From Pseudidiomarina aquimaris (lineage in GTDB: Bacteria; Pseudomonadota; Gammaproteobacteria; Enterobacterales; Alteromonadaceae), in the NCBI RefSeq assembly GCF_003987395.1, contig NZ_PIPT01000007.1, positions 124,001-188,000 of the forward strand: a DNA stretch of 64,000 nt, read 5' to 3'. The notes beneath the pieces are model-generated. The model ran no database searches and was not told where the DNA came from. It was given only the letters and a program-made list of their open reading frames with translations. A program made the translations under genes and the position numbers. Shown one piece after another: positions 16,669-26,968 of this stretch; positions within the stretch are counted from its first letter, which is position 1, and every line of letters starts with the position of its first letter.

Positions 16669-17436
16669 TTAGCTCATGGAGGGAAAGGTTACCTCTGGCA
16701 GACCTTTAAATTCGGGACGTGCAAATAAATACCCTTGCATATAGCGCAGGCCTAAGGATGCCAAAGTTTGCATTTCTGCTTCAGTTTCAATGCCCTCGGC
16801 CAATAATCGCGTTCCTTGCAGTTCACATTGAGCGAGAACTTGTTTAACTTCTTGTTGTTTTTCAGGGCTCTGATCAATGTCGATGATCAAGGTTCGGTCC
16901 AATTTTAAGATATGTGGTCGTAATTCCACCAACCATTGGTGACTCGCATAACCTGAACCATAATCGTCAATGGCCGTTTGAAAGCCGCGCGCCGCATAAC
17001 TAGAAAAAATACGCTGCAAATGCGACTTACTAATAATTTCTTCACCCTCGGTCACTTCAAAGACGAGTTTAGTGAGGTCAAAACCATACAAATCAGCGGC
17101 TTCAATGGTCGCTTTTATACATGTTTCAGGGCTATAAACTGCATTGGGTAAGAAGTTGATGTGCAAAAACTCTTTGCAGCCGAGCTTTGCGGCTGTTTCG
17201 ATTGCTTTCACACGGCAGGCTTGATCGAAGTAATAGCGGTTATCATGCGTAACCTGCTCAAACACCCATCCCGCTCCCTCCCCGTTTGGGCCACGGACAA
17301 GCGCTTCATAAGCGATAATTTTTTGTGTCTGCAAGTCGACAATGGGCTGAAACGCCATTTCGATGGCAAAGCCGAGATCCTTTCCAGCCAAACAGTCTCG
17401 ACAGGTTTGTTGGCGGATACTTTCAGGTATCGTCAT
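16669..17436 (-). CDS. EAL-domain c-di-GMP phosphodiesterase, stand-alone
   Basis: The 255-residue protein is almost entirely one EAL domain without sensor or membrane segment. Catalytic positions look intact: EAL itself (YEALVRG, residues 43-49), HINFLP, FEVTEGE, IDDYGSG, LKLD, EGIET and QGYLF. It should hydrolyse c-di-GMP to pGpG, lowering signal levels. The N terminus has CRDCLAG, a pair of cysteines worth noting. It lies next to the decayed nfrB-like locus; NfrB systems are c-di-GMP regulated in E. coli, so a former functional link is possible but unproven. Confidence 0.9.
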   Translation of the reverse strand: MTIPESIRQQTCRDCLAGKDLGFAIEMAFQPIVDLQTQKIIAYEALVRGPNGEGAGWVFEQVTHDNRYYFDQACRVKAIETAAKLGCKEFLHINFLPNAVYSPETCIKATIEAADLYGFDLTKLVFEVTEGEEIISKSHLQRIFSSYAARGFQTAIDDYGSGYASHQWLVELRPHILKLDRTLIIDIDQSPEKQQEVKQVLAQCELQGTRLLAEGIETEAEMQTLASLGLRYMQGYLFARPEFKGLPEVTFPSMS

Positions 17437-17466
17437 GTAAAGTCTTTCTCTGTTTCTCTTTTTTAA

Positions 17467-18393
17467 TTAAATGAGCAACCAAGCGAGGCTTCCTACAGCA
17501 ATCACCAGCCACAAAATAATGGCCAATAACAAAGGTTTAAATCCTGCGGCGCGGATTCTTTTCAAAGTTAAGCTTAGCCCAATTAAGAACAAACAGAAAA
17601 CCAAAATCCGTTTACCGGCTAAGAACATGCCATCGTACACGGCCTCGCCTTGCGGTAAAAAGGTGGCAATGCAAATGGTTACGATAAAACCCACAATAAA
17701 CCATGGGAGCGCCCACGTCGACTGTCCAGGTTTGTCACTGAAACGCGCAGCAACCAGCGCCGAGACAAAAGCCACCGGGATAATCCACAGCGCGCGCGCG
17801 AGCTTGGCCGTGGTCGCCACCACTAAAGCCTCGTCACCATAGGCTTCGGCCGCACCGACCACCGACGAAGTATCATGAATTGCAACAGCAGCCCAAATAC
17901 CAAAGGTGTGTTGGTCGAGTGCAAAATAATGGCCCACTAGTGGAAAAATGAACAGCGCCAAGGCATTCAAAATAAATACTGCCGCTAGCGCCAATGCCAT
18001 TTGGTCGCTGCGCGCTCGAATCGCTGGGCCTACCGCAGCAATAGCACTGCCGCCACAAATAGCAGTACCAGAGCCGATAAGGTGTGCTGTACTCAGCTCC
18101 AGTTTGAGCGCCTTACCAATAAGCAACGCCAATACCAGTGTGGCCACCAGCGACACCGCTATCAAGCCCAATGCATCGCCCGTCACTGCTAGCGCTGTAT
18201 CCAAGTGAATACCAAAGCCGAGCAAAACGATGGCAACGCCTAGCAATTGTTTGGCGTACTTAGCAGGATTGAAATGCCGCGGCACCCAACCGAAGCCTGC
18301 CAAGACAAAACCTATCAGTAGCGCCAGGGGCGATGAAATCCAGCCACCGAGCGCTAATACTGCAATTAAAACAACGCCAAACCAAGCCAGCAT
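17467..18393 (-). CDS. yeiH: YeiH/YadS-family (UPF0324) putative sulfate/sulfite exporter
   Basis: About 308 residues with roughly ten hydrophobic segments and the family blocks GSGTAICGGSAIAAVGP and the IHDTSSVVGAA motif. UPF0324 members are putative anion (sulfonate/sulfite) exporters. I give ATG 18393; a GTG 6 bases upstream directly abuts the stop of the metallo-hydrolase gene. The pair is evidently one transcript with coupled translation. The upstream gene looks like a persulfide dioxygenase, whose product is sulfite, so sulfite export is a sensible inferred role. Confidence 0.85.
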   Translation of the reverse strand: MLAWFGVVLIAVLALGGWISSPLALLIGFVLAGFGWVPRHFNPAKYAKQLLGVAIVLLGFGIHLDTALAVTGDALGLIAVSLVATLVLALLIGKALKLELSTAHLIGSGTAICGGSAIAAVGPAIRARSDQMALALAAVFILNALALFIFPLVGHYFALDQHTFGIWAAVAIHDTSSVVGAAEAYGDEALVVATTAKLARALWIIPVAFVSALVAARFSDKPGQSTWALPWFIVGFIVTICIATFLPQGEAVYDGMFLAGKRILVFCLFLIGLSLTLKRIRAAGFKPLLLAIILWLVIAVGSLAWLLI

Positions 18394-18399
18394 AGACAC

Positions 18400-19275
18400 C
18401 TACAATTGGTTAATAGGGAGCTTCAAATAGACTTTACCCTGCGCATCGGCAGGTGGCATTTCGCCCGCACGAATATTGACCTGTATTGAGGGTAAAATAA
18501 GCCGCGGCATTTCTAAAGTTGCATCGCGCTCTTCACGCATTTTGACAAATTCGGCCTCACTGACACCGTCGTGCACGTGCTTACTCTCCTGGCGTTGGGC
18601 CGCAACTGTGGTACAAAACTCATGTTCGCGTCCGGCTGGCGGGTAGTCGTGACAAATATAGATTTCCGTCGTTTCCGGCAAGGCCAGCAACTTCTTAATT
18701 GAGCGATACAACGTGGTCGCGCTACCACCGGGGAAGTCACAACGTGCAGTGCCAACATCCGGCATAAATAGAGTGTCACCGACAAAAGCTTTGGCGCCGT
18801 CAATAATATAAGCGATATCGGCTGGGGTATGGCCTGGGGTATGCATGACTTCAAACTGCATGTTGCCCACCGAAAAGGTTTCGCCGTCGGTGAACAGGTG
18901 ATCAAACTGCGCCCCATTGGGGAGAAACTCTTTTTCCAAGTCAAAAACTTCTTTGAATATCTTTTGCACATCTTGGATGTGTTCGCCGATACCAATGCGA
19001 CCGCCTAGTTCGCTTTTGACAAACGGCGCCGCCGATAGATGATCGGCATGCGCATGCGTTTCGAGGATCCACTCGAGCTGCAAATTATTAGTGCGAACAA
19101 AATCAATCAATCGTTGCGCACCCGTGGTTTTTGTACGGCCCGATTTATAATCGAAATCCAACACCGGATCGATAATGACCGCGGCTTGCGAAGCGGCGTC
19201 CCACACCACATAGCTAAAGGTTTCGCTGTCATCATCCAAAAATGCTTTGACTTGTGCTTGACTGGTAGCGCTCAT
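18400..19275 (-). CDS. MBL-fold hydrolase, persulfide-dioxygenase/Blh-like
   Basis: From ATG 19275 (GGAG upstream) the product is 291 residues. It has the metal motif THAHADHL (H74-x-H76-x-D78-H79), HTPGHTPAD, GDTLFMPDVGTARCDFPGG and HDYPP. The DxGxxRxDFPGG block is typical of ETHE1/Blh-type sulfur dioxygenases rather than glyoxalase II. Such enzymes oxidise glutathione persulfide to sulfite with one mononuclear iron. The frame is open to 19551, but that region has no ribosome site near a start and lacks family homology. Operon with the YeiH-type exporter. Confidence 0.8.
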   Translation of the reverse strand: MSATSQAQVKAFLDDDSETFSYVVWDAASQAAVIIDPVLDFDYKSGRTKTTGAQRLIDFVRTNNLQLEWILETHAHADHLSAAPFVKSELGGRIGIGEHIQDVQKIFKEVFDLEKEFLPNGAQFDHLFTDGETFSVGNMQFEVMHTPGHTPADIAYIIDGAKAFVGDTLFMPDVGTARCDFPGGSATTLYRSIKKLLALPETTEIYICHDYPPAGREHEFCTTVAAQRQESKHVHDGVSEAEFVKMREERDATLEMPRLILPSIQVNIRAGEMPPADAQGKVYLKLPINQL

Positions 19276-19413
19276 GTTTACTTCTCCTTCAAATGCATTA
19301 GCTACAGCTAAAATACGTGATTCGCAGCAAGAGTTAAACTGGATCCCTTTGCATTGTTTCGCATAGTGCGTATAAAATTGCGCCTTTCTTATTAACAGCA
19401 ACGAGAGTTCACT

Positions 19414-20130
19414 ATGGGTCGCGCCTTTCAAAACCGCAAGGAGTCGATCGCGAAGACCGCGGCGGCTAAAAGTAAAGTTTACAGCAAATACGGCCGAGAG
19501 ATTTATGTTGTGGCGAAGCAAGGCGGCGTTGAACCCGATGCCAACTTGCAATTACGCAGCTTAATCGACCGCGCTAAAAAGGACCAAGTTCCAGCGCACG
19601 TTATCGAAAAGGCCATTGATAAAGCCAAAGGCGGCGCTGGCGAAGACTATGCACCGGCGGTATACGAAGGCTTCGGACCGGGCAACTGCATGGTCATGGT
19701 GGAGTGTTTGACAGATAACAACGCCCGCACCTACGGTGAGGTTCGTAACTGTTTTACTAAGACCAAATCAAAAATCGGTGCACCGGGCAGTGTTGCGCAT
19801 ATGTTCGACCACTGCGCTATCTTAAAATTTGCCGGTGATGATGAAGATGCCGCATTAGAAGCATTGATGATGGCTGATGTTGATGTAACCGATATTGAAG
19901 CTGAAGAAGGTCATATTACAGTTTTTGCGCCGCACACCGAGTGGCACAAAGCGAAAACGGCCTTACAAGAAGCTTTCGCCGACCTCGAGTTCGAAGTCGA
20001 CGAAATTCAGTATTTACCGCAAGTCATGACCGACATCGCCGGTGACGATGTGGCCATGATGGAAAAATTCCTCGATATGCTGAACGATTGTGACGATGTC
20101 CAAAACATCTATCACAACGCTCAGTACTAA
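19414..20130 (+). CDS. YebC/PmpR-family protein, YeeN-type
   Basis: The 238-residue protein begins [20 protein letters not shown], the form seen in YeeN rather than in YebC itself (which starts MAGHSKW). The family blocks [12 protein letters not shown], [11 protein letters not shown] and [11 protein letters not shown] are present. YebC proteins bind DNA in some species and, in recent work, relieve ribosome stalling at proline-rich motifs; which applies here is unknown. The stop abuts the convergent peptidase gene with no spacer. Confidence 0.9.
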   Translation: MGRAFQNRKESIAKTAAAKSKVYSKYGREIYVVAKQGGVEPDANLQLRSLIDRAKKDQVPAHVIEKAIDKAKGGAGEDYAPAVYEGFGPGNCMVMVECLTDNNARTYGEVRNCFTKTKSKIGAPGSVAHMFDHCAILKFAGDDEDAALEALMMADVDVTDIEAEEGHITVFAPHTEWHKAKTALQEAFADLEFEVDEIQYLPQVMTDIAGDDVAMMEKFLDMLNDCDDVQNIYHNAQY

Positions 20131-22293
20131 TTACTCTTCAGGATTTTCCAGCAAGTCTAGAATAAATGCATATTCTTCGGCGGTTTCCTTCAGGCGCGCA
20201 AAGCGTCCTGAAGCGCCGCCATGACCCGCTTCCATATTCGTCTTCATCATTAGTGGATTATCGCCGACCTTCAAATGGCGTAACTTGGCGACCCACTTCG
20301 CAGGTTCAAAATACTGCACCTGAGAATCATGCAGGCCCGTCGTCACGAGCATTGCGGGATACTCTTGCGCACTGACTTGGTCATAAGGCGAGTACGACAG
20401 CATATAGTCATAATACGGTTGGTTCTTTGGATTACCCCATTCATCAAACTCATTGGTGGTCAGCGGAATGCTCTCATCTAACATGGTGGTCACCACATCA
20501 ACAAACGGCACATGCGCGACTAAACCACGGTATTTCTCAGGGGCTAAGTTCGCTACCGCACCCATCAACAAGCCGCCAGCACTGCCGCCCATACCAAACA
20601 CCTTATCAGGATCTGCATACTTCTCAGCGATCAAGTGTTCGGTTACGTCAATGTAATCAGTAAAGGTATTTTTCTTGTTTTCGAGTTTGCCATCTTCATA
20701 CCAATGCCGGCCCATTTCTTGGCCACCACGAATATGCGCGATGGCATAAACAAAGCCACGGTCAACAAGTGAGAACACCGACGAACGGAACCAAGGCTCA
20801 GACGTTGAACCATACGACCCATAAGCATATTGATAGAGTGGCGCGGTACCGTCTTGTTTGAAATCCTTTTTGTATAACAGTGAAACCGGTACTTGCGTGC
20901 CGTCATCAGCAGTCGCCCACGTGCGTGCGGTGGTATACTTGGAAGCATCGTAGTTCGGCACTTCGGTCGCTTTTAAGACTTCACGCTCTTGGGTTGCCAT
21001 ATTCATTGCGTAGGTAACCGTTGGCGTGACTAACGAGGTGTAGTTATAACGCAACACGTCCGTGTCTTGTTCAACATTCCTTTCAAACGTCATGACATAG
21101 CTCGCTTCGTCAGCATTGACGACATAGCTTTCTGCTGGCTCTGCCCATGGTACGACGCGAATTTGTCGTAAGCCTTCACGACGTTCATTCAACACCAAGT
21201 AATCGGCAAACAATTCAAAGCCATGAATAAAAACCGCTTCGTCATGTGCGACCAACGGCTGCCACTTGCTCTTGTCGCCGATATCCGCATGGGCAACTTC
21301 CATGACTTGGAAGTTTGGTGCTTGGTAGTCGGTTAGGATAATCCAGCGACCGTCGATATGGTCAGCAGAGTATTTAAAATCACGCTCACGTGGCGCCAAA
21401 ACTTGGAAATCTTCATTCGGCGTGTCTGCGTCGAGAACATGAACCTCATCAGAAACCGTCGCGTCGAGCTGGATCATCACATACTCATCGTCTGAGCTGT
21501 TACTCACCCACATGTAGAAGGTATCGTCTTGCTCTTCATAGACAACTTCCGCAGTTTCCAGCGGTGCGCCTAACGTATATTTGATGACGCGCTTCGACAG
21601 TAGCGTTTGCGGGTCATTTTCAATCACAAACAAGGTTTCGTTGTCTTTCGCCCAAGCAATTGCCGCTGAAATTCCGGTGATACCGGTCTCAGTCACAGCT
21701 TCGGTGGTAAGGTCTTTCACATGCAGTTCGTATTGACGACGCCCAATGTTATCGACAACGTAGGCGACTTTGTTCTGATCTGGGCTGACCTGCAGGTTCG
21801 AAACCTGCATAAACGACTCACCTTCAGCTAAGACGTTGACGTCCACGAGGATCTGCTTTTCGCCTGACTCAATGTGCGTGCGCGAATAAATTGGATATTC
21901 TTTACCCGCCTCGTAATCGGTTTGATACAGATAGTCGCCACGCTGATAAGGCACGGAGCTATCATCTTGCTTCACACGGCCAATAATCTCCTGCTCCAGT
22001 TCATCAGTCAGGCCTTGGTACTCGGCACGATAAGCATCGTAATAGGCATTTTCGGCATCTAAGTAAGCGATGACCTCAGGGTCTTTGCGTTCATCGTCGC
22101 GTAACCAGTAATAATGATCAACGCGCTCTCCATGAGGTGAAACAATTGTGTAAGGTTCACGCTTGGCGACCGGAGCCTCGTCTTGAGTTGCGGCTGCGCT
22201 CTGTTGTTCTGTTGCTGGTTGGCACGCAACGAGCAAGGTCAGTGCTGTTGCTACTAGCCATGGCTGAGTGTTTTTCAACAATGTTTTAGGCAT
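20131..22293 (-). CDS. ptrB: Oligopeptidase B-like S9A peptidase, lipoprotein
   Basis: The 720-residue product begins with a lipoprotein signal (LLVACQ, Cys24) and then matches oligopeptidase B: YYWLRDDERKDPEVIAYL at the start, a beta-propeller, and a hydrolase domain with GGSAGG (Ser571), TGLHDSQVQ (Asp) and GHGGASGR (His). Oligopeptidase B cleaves after Arg/Lys in peptides of up to about 30 residues. The lipid anchor is unlike the cytoplasmic E. coli enzyme and points to the envelope. AGAGG precedes the ATG. Confidence 0.88.
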   Translation of the reverse strand: MPKTLLKNTQPWLVATALTLLVACQPATEQQSAAATQDEAPVAKREPYTIVSPHGERVDHYYWLRDDERKDPEVIAYLDAENAYYDAYRAEYQGLTDELEQEIIGRVKQDDSSVPYQRGDYLYQTDYEAGKEYPIYSRTHIESGEKQILVDVNVLAEGESFMQVSNLQVSPDQNKVAYVVDNIGRRQYELHVKDLTTEAVTETGITGISAAIAWAKDNETLFVIENDPQTLLSKRVIKYTLGAPLETAEVVYEEQDDTFYMWVSNSSDDEYVMIQLDATVSDEVHVLDADTPNEDFQVLAPRERDFKYSADHIDGRWIILTDYQAPNFQVMEVAHADIGDKSKWQPLVAHDEAVFIHGFELFADYLVLNERREGLRQIRVVPWAEPAESYVVNADEASYVMTFERNVEQDTDVLRYNYTSLVTPTVTYAMNMATQEREVLKATEVPNYDASKYTTARTWATADDGTQVPVSLLYKKDFKQDGTAPLYQYAYGSYGSTSEPWFRSSVFSLVDRGFVYAIAHIRGGQEMGRHWYEDGKLENKKNTFTDYIDVTEHLIAEKYADPDKVFGMGGSAGGLLMGAVANLAPEKYRGLVAHVPFVDVVTTMLDESIPLTTNEFDEWGNPKNQPYYDYMLSYSPYDQVSAQEYPAMLVTTGLHDSQVQYFEPAKWVAKLRHLKVGDNPLMMKTNMEAGHGGASGRFARLKETAEEYAFILDLLENPEE

Positions 22294-22512
22294 TGGGGGC
22301 CTCTTTTTTGGTAGTAATAGTTATAGCTATTCGCAAAGGTACTCTAGCTGTTCCCGAATTTATCATCGACATCTATGTAAAGATGACATAGATTAACACG
22401 AATAAAACATTGCTCTCGGTCAACGTTCATACATGTCATTTGTCGTATACTTATTGAACTGATCCGACCAGATGGTATGCTGGCACCAGATATGTCGTTC
22501 GGAATAATTTAA

Positions 22513-24636
22513 TTGTCATCTTTACAAAACAACACAACAGTTATAACCCAACTCAAGGGTTGGAGTACATTTTTGTTTGCCCTGTTGCTCACTATGAGCA
22601 GCAGCTTTGCCTATGCCCAAACGCAAATTCCTATCAGTGCCGATAGCGCCGATGTCGCAGTCAATGAAACGCCAGCCCCTCGGCTCGACGCGCCAATTGA
22701 AGCAGAGCTAGATCGGTTGCTGCAGGCTGCTGAATCAGAGCAAGCCATGCTTGATGCCATGCGCGAACTTGAAGCAACTATTGATAGTAATACCGCGCCA
22801 ATGAGTCAGGTCCGTCTACAGTCCTACATTGCCTTATCGCTCGGTTACCTTGAACGGCTGGACGAGGCGTATACGGTTCTCGACAAAGCGGCCGAGTTTG
22901 CACGTGCGACCCAGCTACCCGATGCGCAGACAGAGGTCGCTGCGACACGTATTTTGCTGAAGAATATTGAAGGCAAGTTGACCGAAGCCTATACCTTGAT
23001 TAATAGTGCGACCGTTCATTTAGAAGACGCACAGTTGCCACGCGTGCGCTACTTTGCACATAACCTTATCGCCAGCATTTTTCGCGCCAAGAATAATACC
23101 GAGCGCGCTCTCGAGCACCTCATCGCCGCCGCAGCGGCCGTCGACGAGACGCAAAATGATCGTACCCCGATTCGCCGTATTTTCCTTAAATTGCGAATTG
23201 CCGAAATCTATAACGAGCAACAGCTTTTTGCGCAGGCTTTAGAGCAAATTAACGAAGCCGAAAAAGCCATGTTAGCTGCCAACTTAGAGAGCATGTACGG
23301 CCCTGAAATCTCCTTCTTGAAAGCGGTCACTGCAACCAATCAAGGTAAGTACGACTTAGCGTTCGATATCTACAGCGAGCTCGAGCGCCGTATCAAAGCG
23401 GACGCTCAATGGCGTTACATGCATACGTCGGTGCTCAATAATATAGGTGATTTAGCGATTCGTACGCAGCGTTTTGAGGCTGGAATTCAGGTGTTGAATG
23501 AAGCGCTTGTACTCGCTCAAGAAACCAACGACGTGCTAAGCGAAGAACTCATCCGCTTCAACTTAGGCTTTATTGACGTCCATTTAGGCCAATATGAACA
23601 AGGCTTAGCAGCCATGCAGCGCGTGGCCGACGAAGCACGTGGTACATGGAGCAATAGTGAGTTTGAAAAATTGCTCGGAGAGTATGCCGAAGCGCTCACC
23701 ATGGCAAATCGACATAAGCAAGCCAACGAAATTCTTGTCGAACAACGCCAGTTACGCGAGAGTGTTTTTAACACCGAGTTGCAGAAGAATGTGACCGAGC
23801 TGCAAAACCTGTATGACTCGAAAGACAAGGCGCAGCAAATCGAGCTGCTACAACAGCAAAACCAACTCAGTGATCAGCTGCTAGAAAACGAGCGCCAGCG
23901 CCAATTGATTCTTGTTCTAGGCGTCGCGGTAGCGCTGTTGCTCTCCGCGCTCGCATTTTATCTGTACCGTTCGGCACGACGCTCGAATCAGGCGTTGCAG
24001 CATGCCAATGCACAACTCGCAGATCAATCCTTGCGTGACCCTCTCACCGGCCTACTCAACCGCCGCGCCATGCAACAAGAGCTGCAACGGCAAGCAACCG
24101 AGCAACAACCGTTAAACGACGCGATGGTGCTGCTGGATATCGACTACTTTAAGCGCATTAACGATCATCACGGGCATAGCGCCGGTGACGAGGTCATTCG
24201 ATCGGTCGCTCAACGGCTACTTGATATTTGTCGTGACGACGACAAAGTTATCCGCTGGGGTGGCGAAGAGTTCCTGATTTATCTGAAAAACACCGATAAA
24301 GAGGCGCTCCCAAGATTTGTCTTGCGCATGCTTAAAGCCATTGGTGAAAAGCCCATCACTACCGACAACGCCAACTTATCTATAACCGGTACGGCTGGCT
24401 TTATCGGCTACCCATTCGGCGATCTCAATCAAACAGAAATGGACTGGGAAGCCACGCTGCAACTGGTAGATAAAGCGCTCTATGCGGGCAAAGTACATGG
24501 TCGCAATCAGGCATGGGGCATTGTCAGCCTGAATGTGCCATTTGCCGAAGCGCACAAGGTGCTCGATACCGATTTAGCCAAAGCGATCGAGAAAAACTAC
24601 GTTTCTGCGATAACCTTGCACGGACCCAAGCAATAG
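22513..24636 (+). CDS. Periplasmic-TPR sensor with GGDEF diguanylate cyclase
   Basis: The 707-residue protein has a signal peptide, a long periplasmic region of TPR-like helices (about residues 60-420), a coiled coil, one membrane helix (about 464-485) and a cytoplasmic GGDEF domain. The active motif is GGEEF (583-587), and the inhibitory site RDDD (574-577) sits exactly five residues before it. It should make c-di-GMP, with product feedback. The start is TTG, directly after an in-frame TAA; no ATG is suitably placed. This TPR-7TM-free architecture resembles MASE-less sensors in Alteromonadales; the ligand is unknown. Confidence 0.9.
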   Translation: MSSLQNNTTVITQLKGWSTFLFALLLTMSSSFAYAQTQIPISADSADVAVNETPAPRLDAPIEAELDRLLQAAESEQAMLDAMRELEATIDSNTAPMSQVRLQSYIALSLGYLERLDEAYTVLDKAAEFARATQLPDAQTEVAATRILLKNIEGKLTEAYTLINSATVHLEDAQLPRVRYFAHNLIASIFRAKNNTERALEHLIAAAAAVDETQNDRTPIRRIFLKLRIAEIYNEQQLFAQALEQINEAEKAMLAANLESMYGPEISFLKAVTATNQGKYDLAFDIYSELERRIKADAQWRYMHTSVLNNIGDLAIRTQRFEAGIQVLNEALVLAQETNDVLSEELIRFNLGFIDVHLGQYEQGLAAMQRVADEARGTWSNSEFEKLLGEYAEALTMANRHKQANEILVEQRQLRESVFNTELQKNVTELQNLYDSKDKAQQIELLQQQNQLSDQLLENERQRQLILVLGVAVALLLSALAFYLYRSARRSNQALQHANAQLADQSLRDPLTGLLNRRAMQQELQRQATEQQPLNDAMVLLDIDYFKRINDHHGHSAGDEVIRSVAQRLLDICRDDDKVIRWGGEEFLIYLKNTDKEALPRFVLRMLKAIGEKPITTDNANLSITGTAGFIGYPFGDLNQTEMDWEATLQLVDKALYAGKVHGRNQAWGIVSLNVPFAEAHKVLDTDLAKAIEKNYVSAITLHGPKQ

Positions 24637-24724
24637 TAACGCCGCAAAGCCCCATCAGAAGCCCCGTGCGGCTAATCAATACCACTTTCTTGGTCGACCG
24701 ATGTCGGTTGTTCTCTGTCACTAT

Positions 24725-24755
24725 CAAAAAGGCCTCCTAGTGGAGGCCTTTGTTA
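24725..24755. terminator. Bidirectional terminator between the TPR-GGDEF and S9A peptidase genes
   Basis: A hairpin with 10-bp arms (aaaggcctcc / ggaggccttt) and a TAGT loop lies at 24728-24751. A-rich sequence precedes it and T-rich sequence follows, so it can serve both convergent transcripts. Confidence 0.8.
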
Positions 24756-24779
24756 CGTCTATCCCTAGCTTTCCTGTGT

Positions 24780-26945
24780 TTAATTCAGCTCTGCTAGGTC
24801 TTTTACACCCATGTTGTAAAGGGTGAATCCATAGATATCTGCGTATTGTTCGATAGTTTTTGATACAGGCGTACCGGCACCGTGACCTGCGTTGGTCTCA
24901 ATCCGAATTAACTGTGGATTCGGGCCTGTGTTCTTCGCCTGTAACTCAGCAGCAAACTTAAATGAATGCGCAGGTACTACACGATCGTCATGGTCGCCAG
25001 TGGTGATCAAGGTCGCTGGATAGCTTTCTCCTTGCTCAACATTATGTACCGGCGAATAACCGTAAAGGTACTCAAACATCTCTTTGCTGTCTTCCGCCGT
25101 GCCGTAGTCATATGCCCAGCCTGCGCCAGCAGTAAAGGTGTGATAACGCAACATATCGAGTACGCCGACCGCCGGCAATGCGACTTGCATCAAATCAGGA
25201 CGCTGAGTCATCACTGCGCCCACCAGCAAACCACCGTTTGAGCCACCGCGCACTGCTAAACGCTCACTTGAGGTATAGCCTTCTGCAATCAAGTACTCAC
25301 CAGCAGCGATAAAGTCGTCAAAGACGTTTTGCTTTTGCATTTGCGTGCCAGCGTCGTGCCAAGCTTTGCCGTACTCACCGCCACCACGCAAGTTTGCCAC
25401 AGCATATACGCCGCCCATTTCTAGCCATAAGGCATTGGTGATGCTGAATGACGGCGTCAAACTGACGTTAAAGCCACCGTAACCATACAAAATGGTCGGC
25501 GTGGTGCCATCGAGTTCTAAGCCTTTCTTGTGCGTGATAATCATCGGTACTTCGGTACCATCTTTCGAGCTGTAGAAGATTTGCTTCGACACATAAGCTT
25601 CGCTATCGAAATCGGCCTTCGATTTTTCATACACGCTCGACTCGCCTGTCTCAGGGTCGAATTTATAAATCGTGCTTGGTGTATTGTAGTTAGTGAACGT
25701 GTAGTAAAGCTCTTCCGCTTCTGCTTTGCCACCCAGACCACCGACGCTGCCAACGCCCGGCAAGGTCACATCACGTACCTTGTTGCCGTCGAAGTCGTAT
25801 TGCTCAACCTTTGAAATCGCATCAACCATGTACTCGGCGAAGATATAGCCCGCACCGGTACCTACACTTAGCACGTTCTCGGTTTCCGCGATAAAGTCTT
25901 GCCAATTCTCCTGCCCTGGGTTGCTTGCATCAACAGTAACAACACGCTTGTTTGGCGCATCCAAGTCGGTTACGAGGTAAAGTGTTGAACCTTTATTATC
26001 CAGCGGATAAGTATCGGCGTCGGTATGTCCTTGGACCGTCACTAGCTCGCCATTTTCTTGGCTCAAATCTTTGATAAACAGTTTATTGCCAGAGGTTGAG
26101 ACGGCCGCCGTAATGTAGAGGTAATTATCGTCTTCAGATACATAACCACCTACGTAACGGTGCTTCTCGGCGTCAGTACCGCCAAAAATAACTGGGTCAT
26201 TGGCTTGCTCGGTGCCCAATTCATGGTAGTACAGCTTATGCTGGTCCGTTTTCGCTGAAAGCTCGCTCCCTTCAGGCTTGTCGTAGCTTGAATAATAAAA
26301 GCCTTCGTTGCCATACCAAGAGATACCGCTGAACTTCACATCAACCAGTTCAGGTTCAAGCTGCTCTTTCGTTTCCGCATCAATAATGATGATTTTACGC
26401 CAGTCGCTGCCGCCCTCAGAGATTGAGTAAGCTGCAATTGAACCGTCTTTCGAGAAGCTAATGCTCGCCAAAGAGGTGGTGCCGTCTTCGCTAAAAGTAT
26501 TTGGATCTAAGAAGACTTCGGTATTGCCTTCTGCGTCGGTACGATACAACACGCTTTGGTTCTGCAGACCGTCATTTTTGTAGAAGTAGGTGTAATCGCC
26601 TTCTTTGAACGGCGCACTGATTTTCTCGTAGTTCCACATCGCCGTGAGACGTTCTTCAATCTCTTGGCGATAAGGAATTTGCTCTAGGTAATCAAAAGTG
26701 ACTTCATTCTGCTTTTTAACCCAAGCTTCGGTTTCTTCGCTACGATCGTCTTCCAGCCAGCGGTAGGGGTCGGCAACAACCGTACCGAAATACTCATCGG
26801 TCACGTTGCCACGGAATGTGGTTGGGTACGTCATTTGCGTGTTTACCGTTGTTGTCTTTTCCGCCACTTCTGGAGTACTCGTTTCTTGTTGCGGTGAGCA
26901 AGCTGCTAACACAGCTACACTCGCCATAGTGATCATAAAACGCAT
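24780..26945 (-). CDS. Prolyl oligopeptidase (S9A), lipoprotein
   Basis: From ATG 26945 the product is 721 residues with a lipoprotein signal (VLAACS). The frame runs further upstream but then overlaps the GST gene, so the inner start is preferred; AAGAAGGT lies just before it. The propeller starts with DPYRWLEDD, and the hydrolase domain has RGGSNGG (Ser569), [10 protein letters not shown] (Asp) and NAGHGAG (His). Prolyl oligopeptidases cut short peptides after proline. With oligopeptidase B at 20131 and the S9D-type enzyme at 4708, this is the third S9 peptidase in 23 kb. Confidence 0.9.
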   Translation of the reverse strand: MRFMITMASVAVLAACSPQQETSTPEVAEKTTTVNTQMTYPTTFRGNVTDEYFGTVVADPYRWLEDDRSEETEAWVKKQNEVTFDYLEQIPYRQEIEERLTAMWNYEKISAPFKEGDYTYFYKNDGLQNQSVLYRTDAEGNTEVFLDPNTFSEDGTTSLASISFSKDGSIAAYSISEGGSDWRKIIIIDAETKEQLEPELVDVKFSGISWYGNEGFYYSSYDKPEGSELSAKTDQHKLYYHELGTEQANDPVIFGGTDAEKHRYVGGYVSEDDNYLYITAAVSTSGNKLFIKDLSQENGELVTVQGHTDADTYPLDNKGSTLYLVTDLDAPNKRVVTVDASNPGQENWQDFIAETENVLSVGTGAGYIFAEYMVDAISKVEQYDFDGNKVRDVTLPGVGSVGGLGGKAEAEELYYTFTNYNTPSTIYKFDPETGESSVYEKSKADFDSEAYVSKQIFYSSKDGTEVPMIITHKKGLELDGTTPTILYGYGGFNVSLTPSFSITNALWLEMGGVYAVANLRGGGEYGKAWHDAGTQMQKQNVFDDFIAAGEYLIAEGYTSSERLAVRGGSNGGLLVGAVMTQRPDLMQVALPAVGVLDMLRYHTFTAGAGWAYDYGTAEDSKEMFEYLYGYSPVHNVEQGESYPATLITTGDHDDRVVPAHSFKFAAELQAKNTGPNPQLIRIETNAGHGAGTPVSKTIEQYADIYGFTLYNMGVKDLAELN

Positions 26946-26968
26946 GAGATTTACCTTCTTCTTATTAT

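Noticed and set aside
18513-18995. 160-codon minus-strand frame
   Set aside because: It is a different frame inside the persulfide-dioxygenase-like gene, which carries the diagnostic metal motifs.
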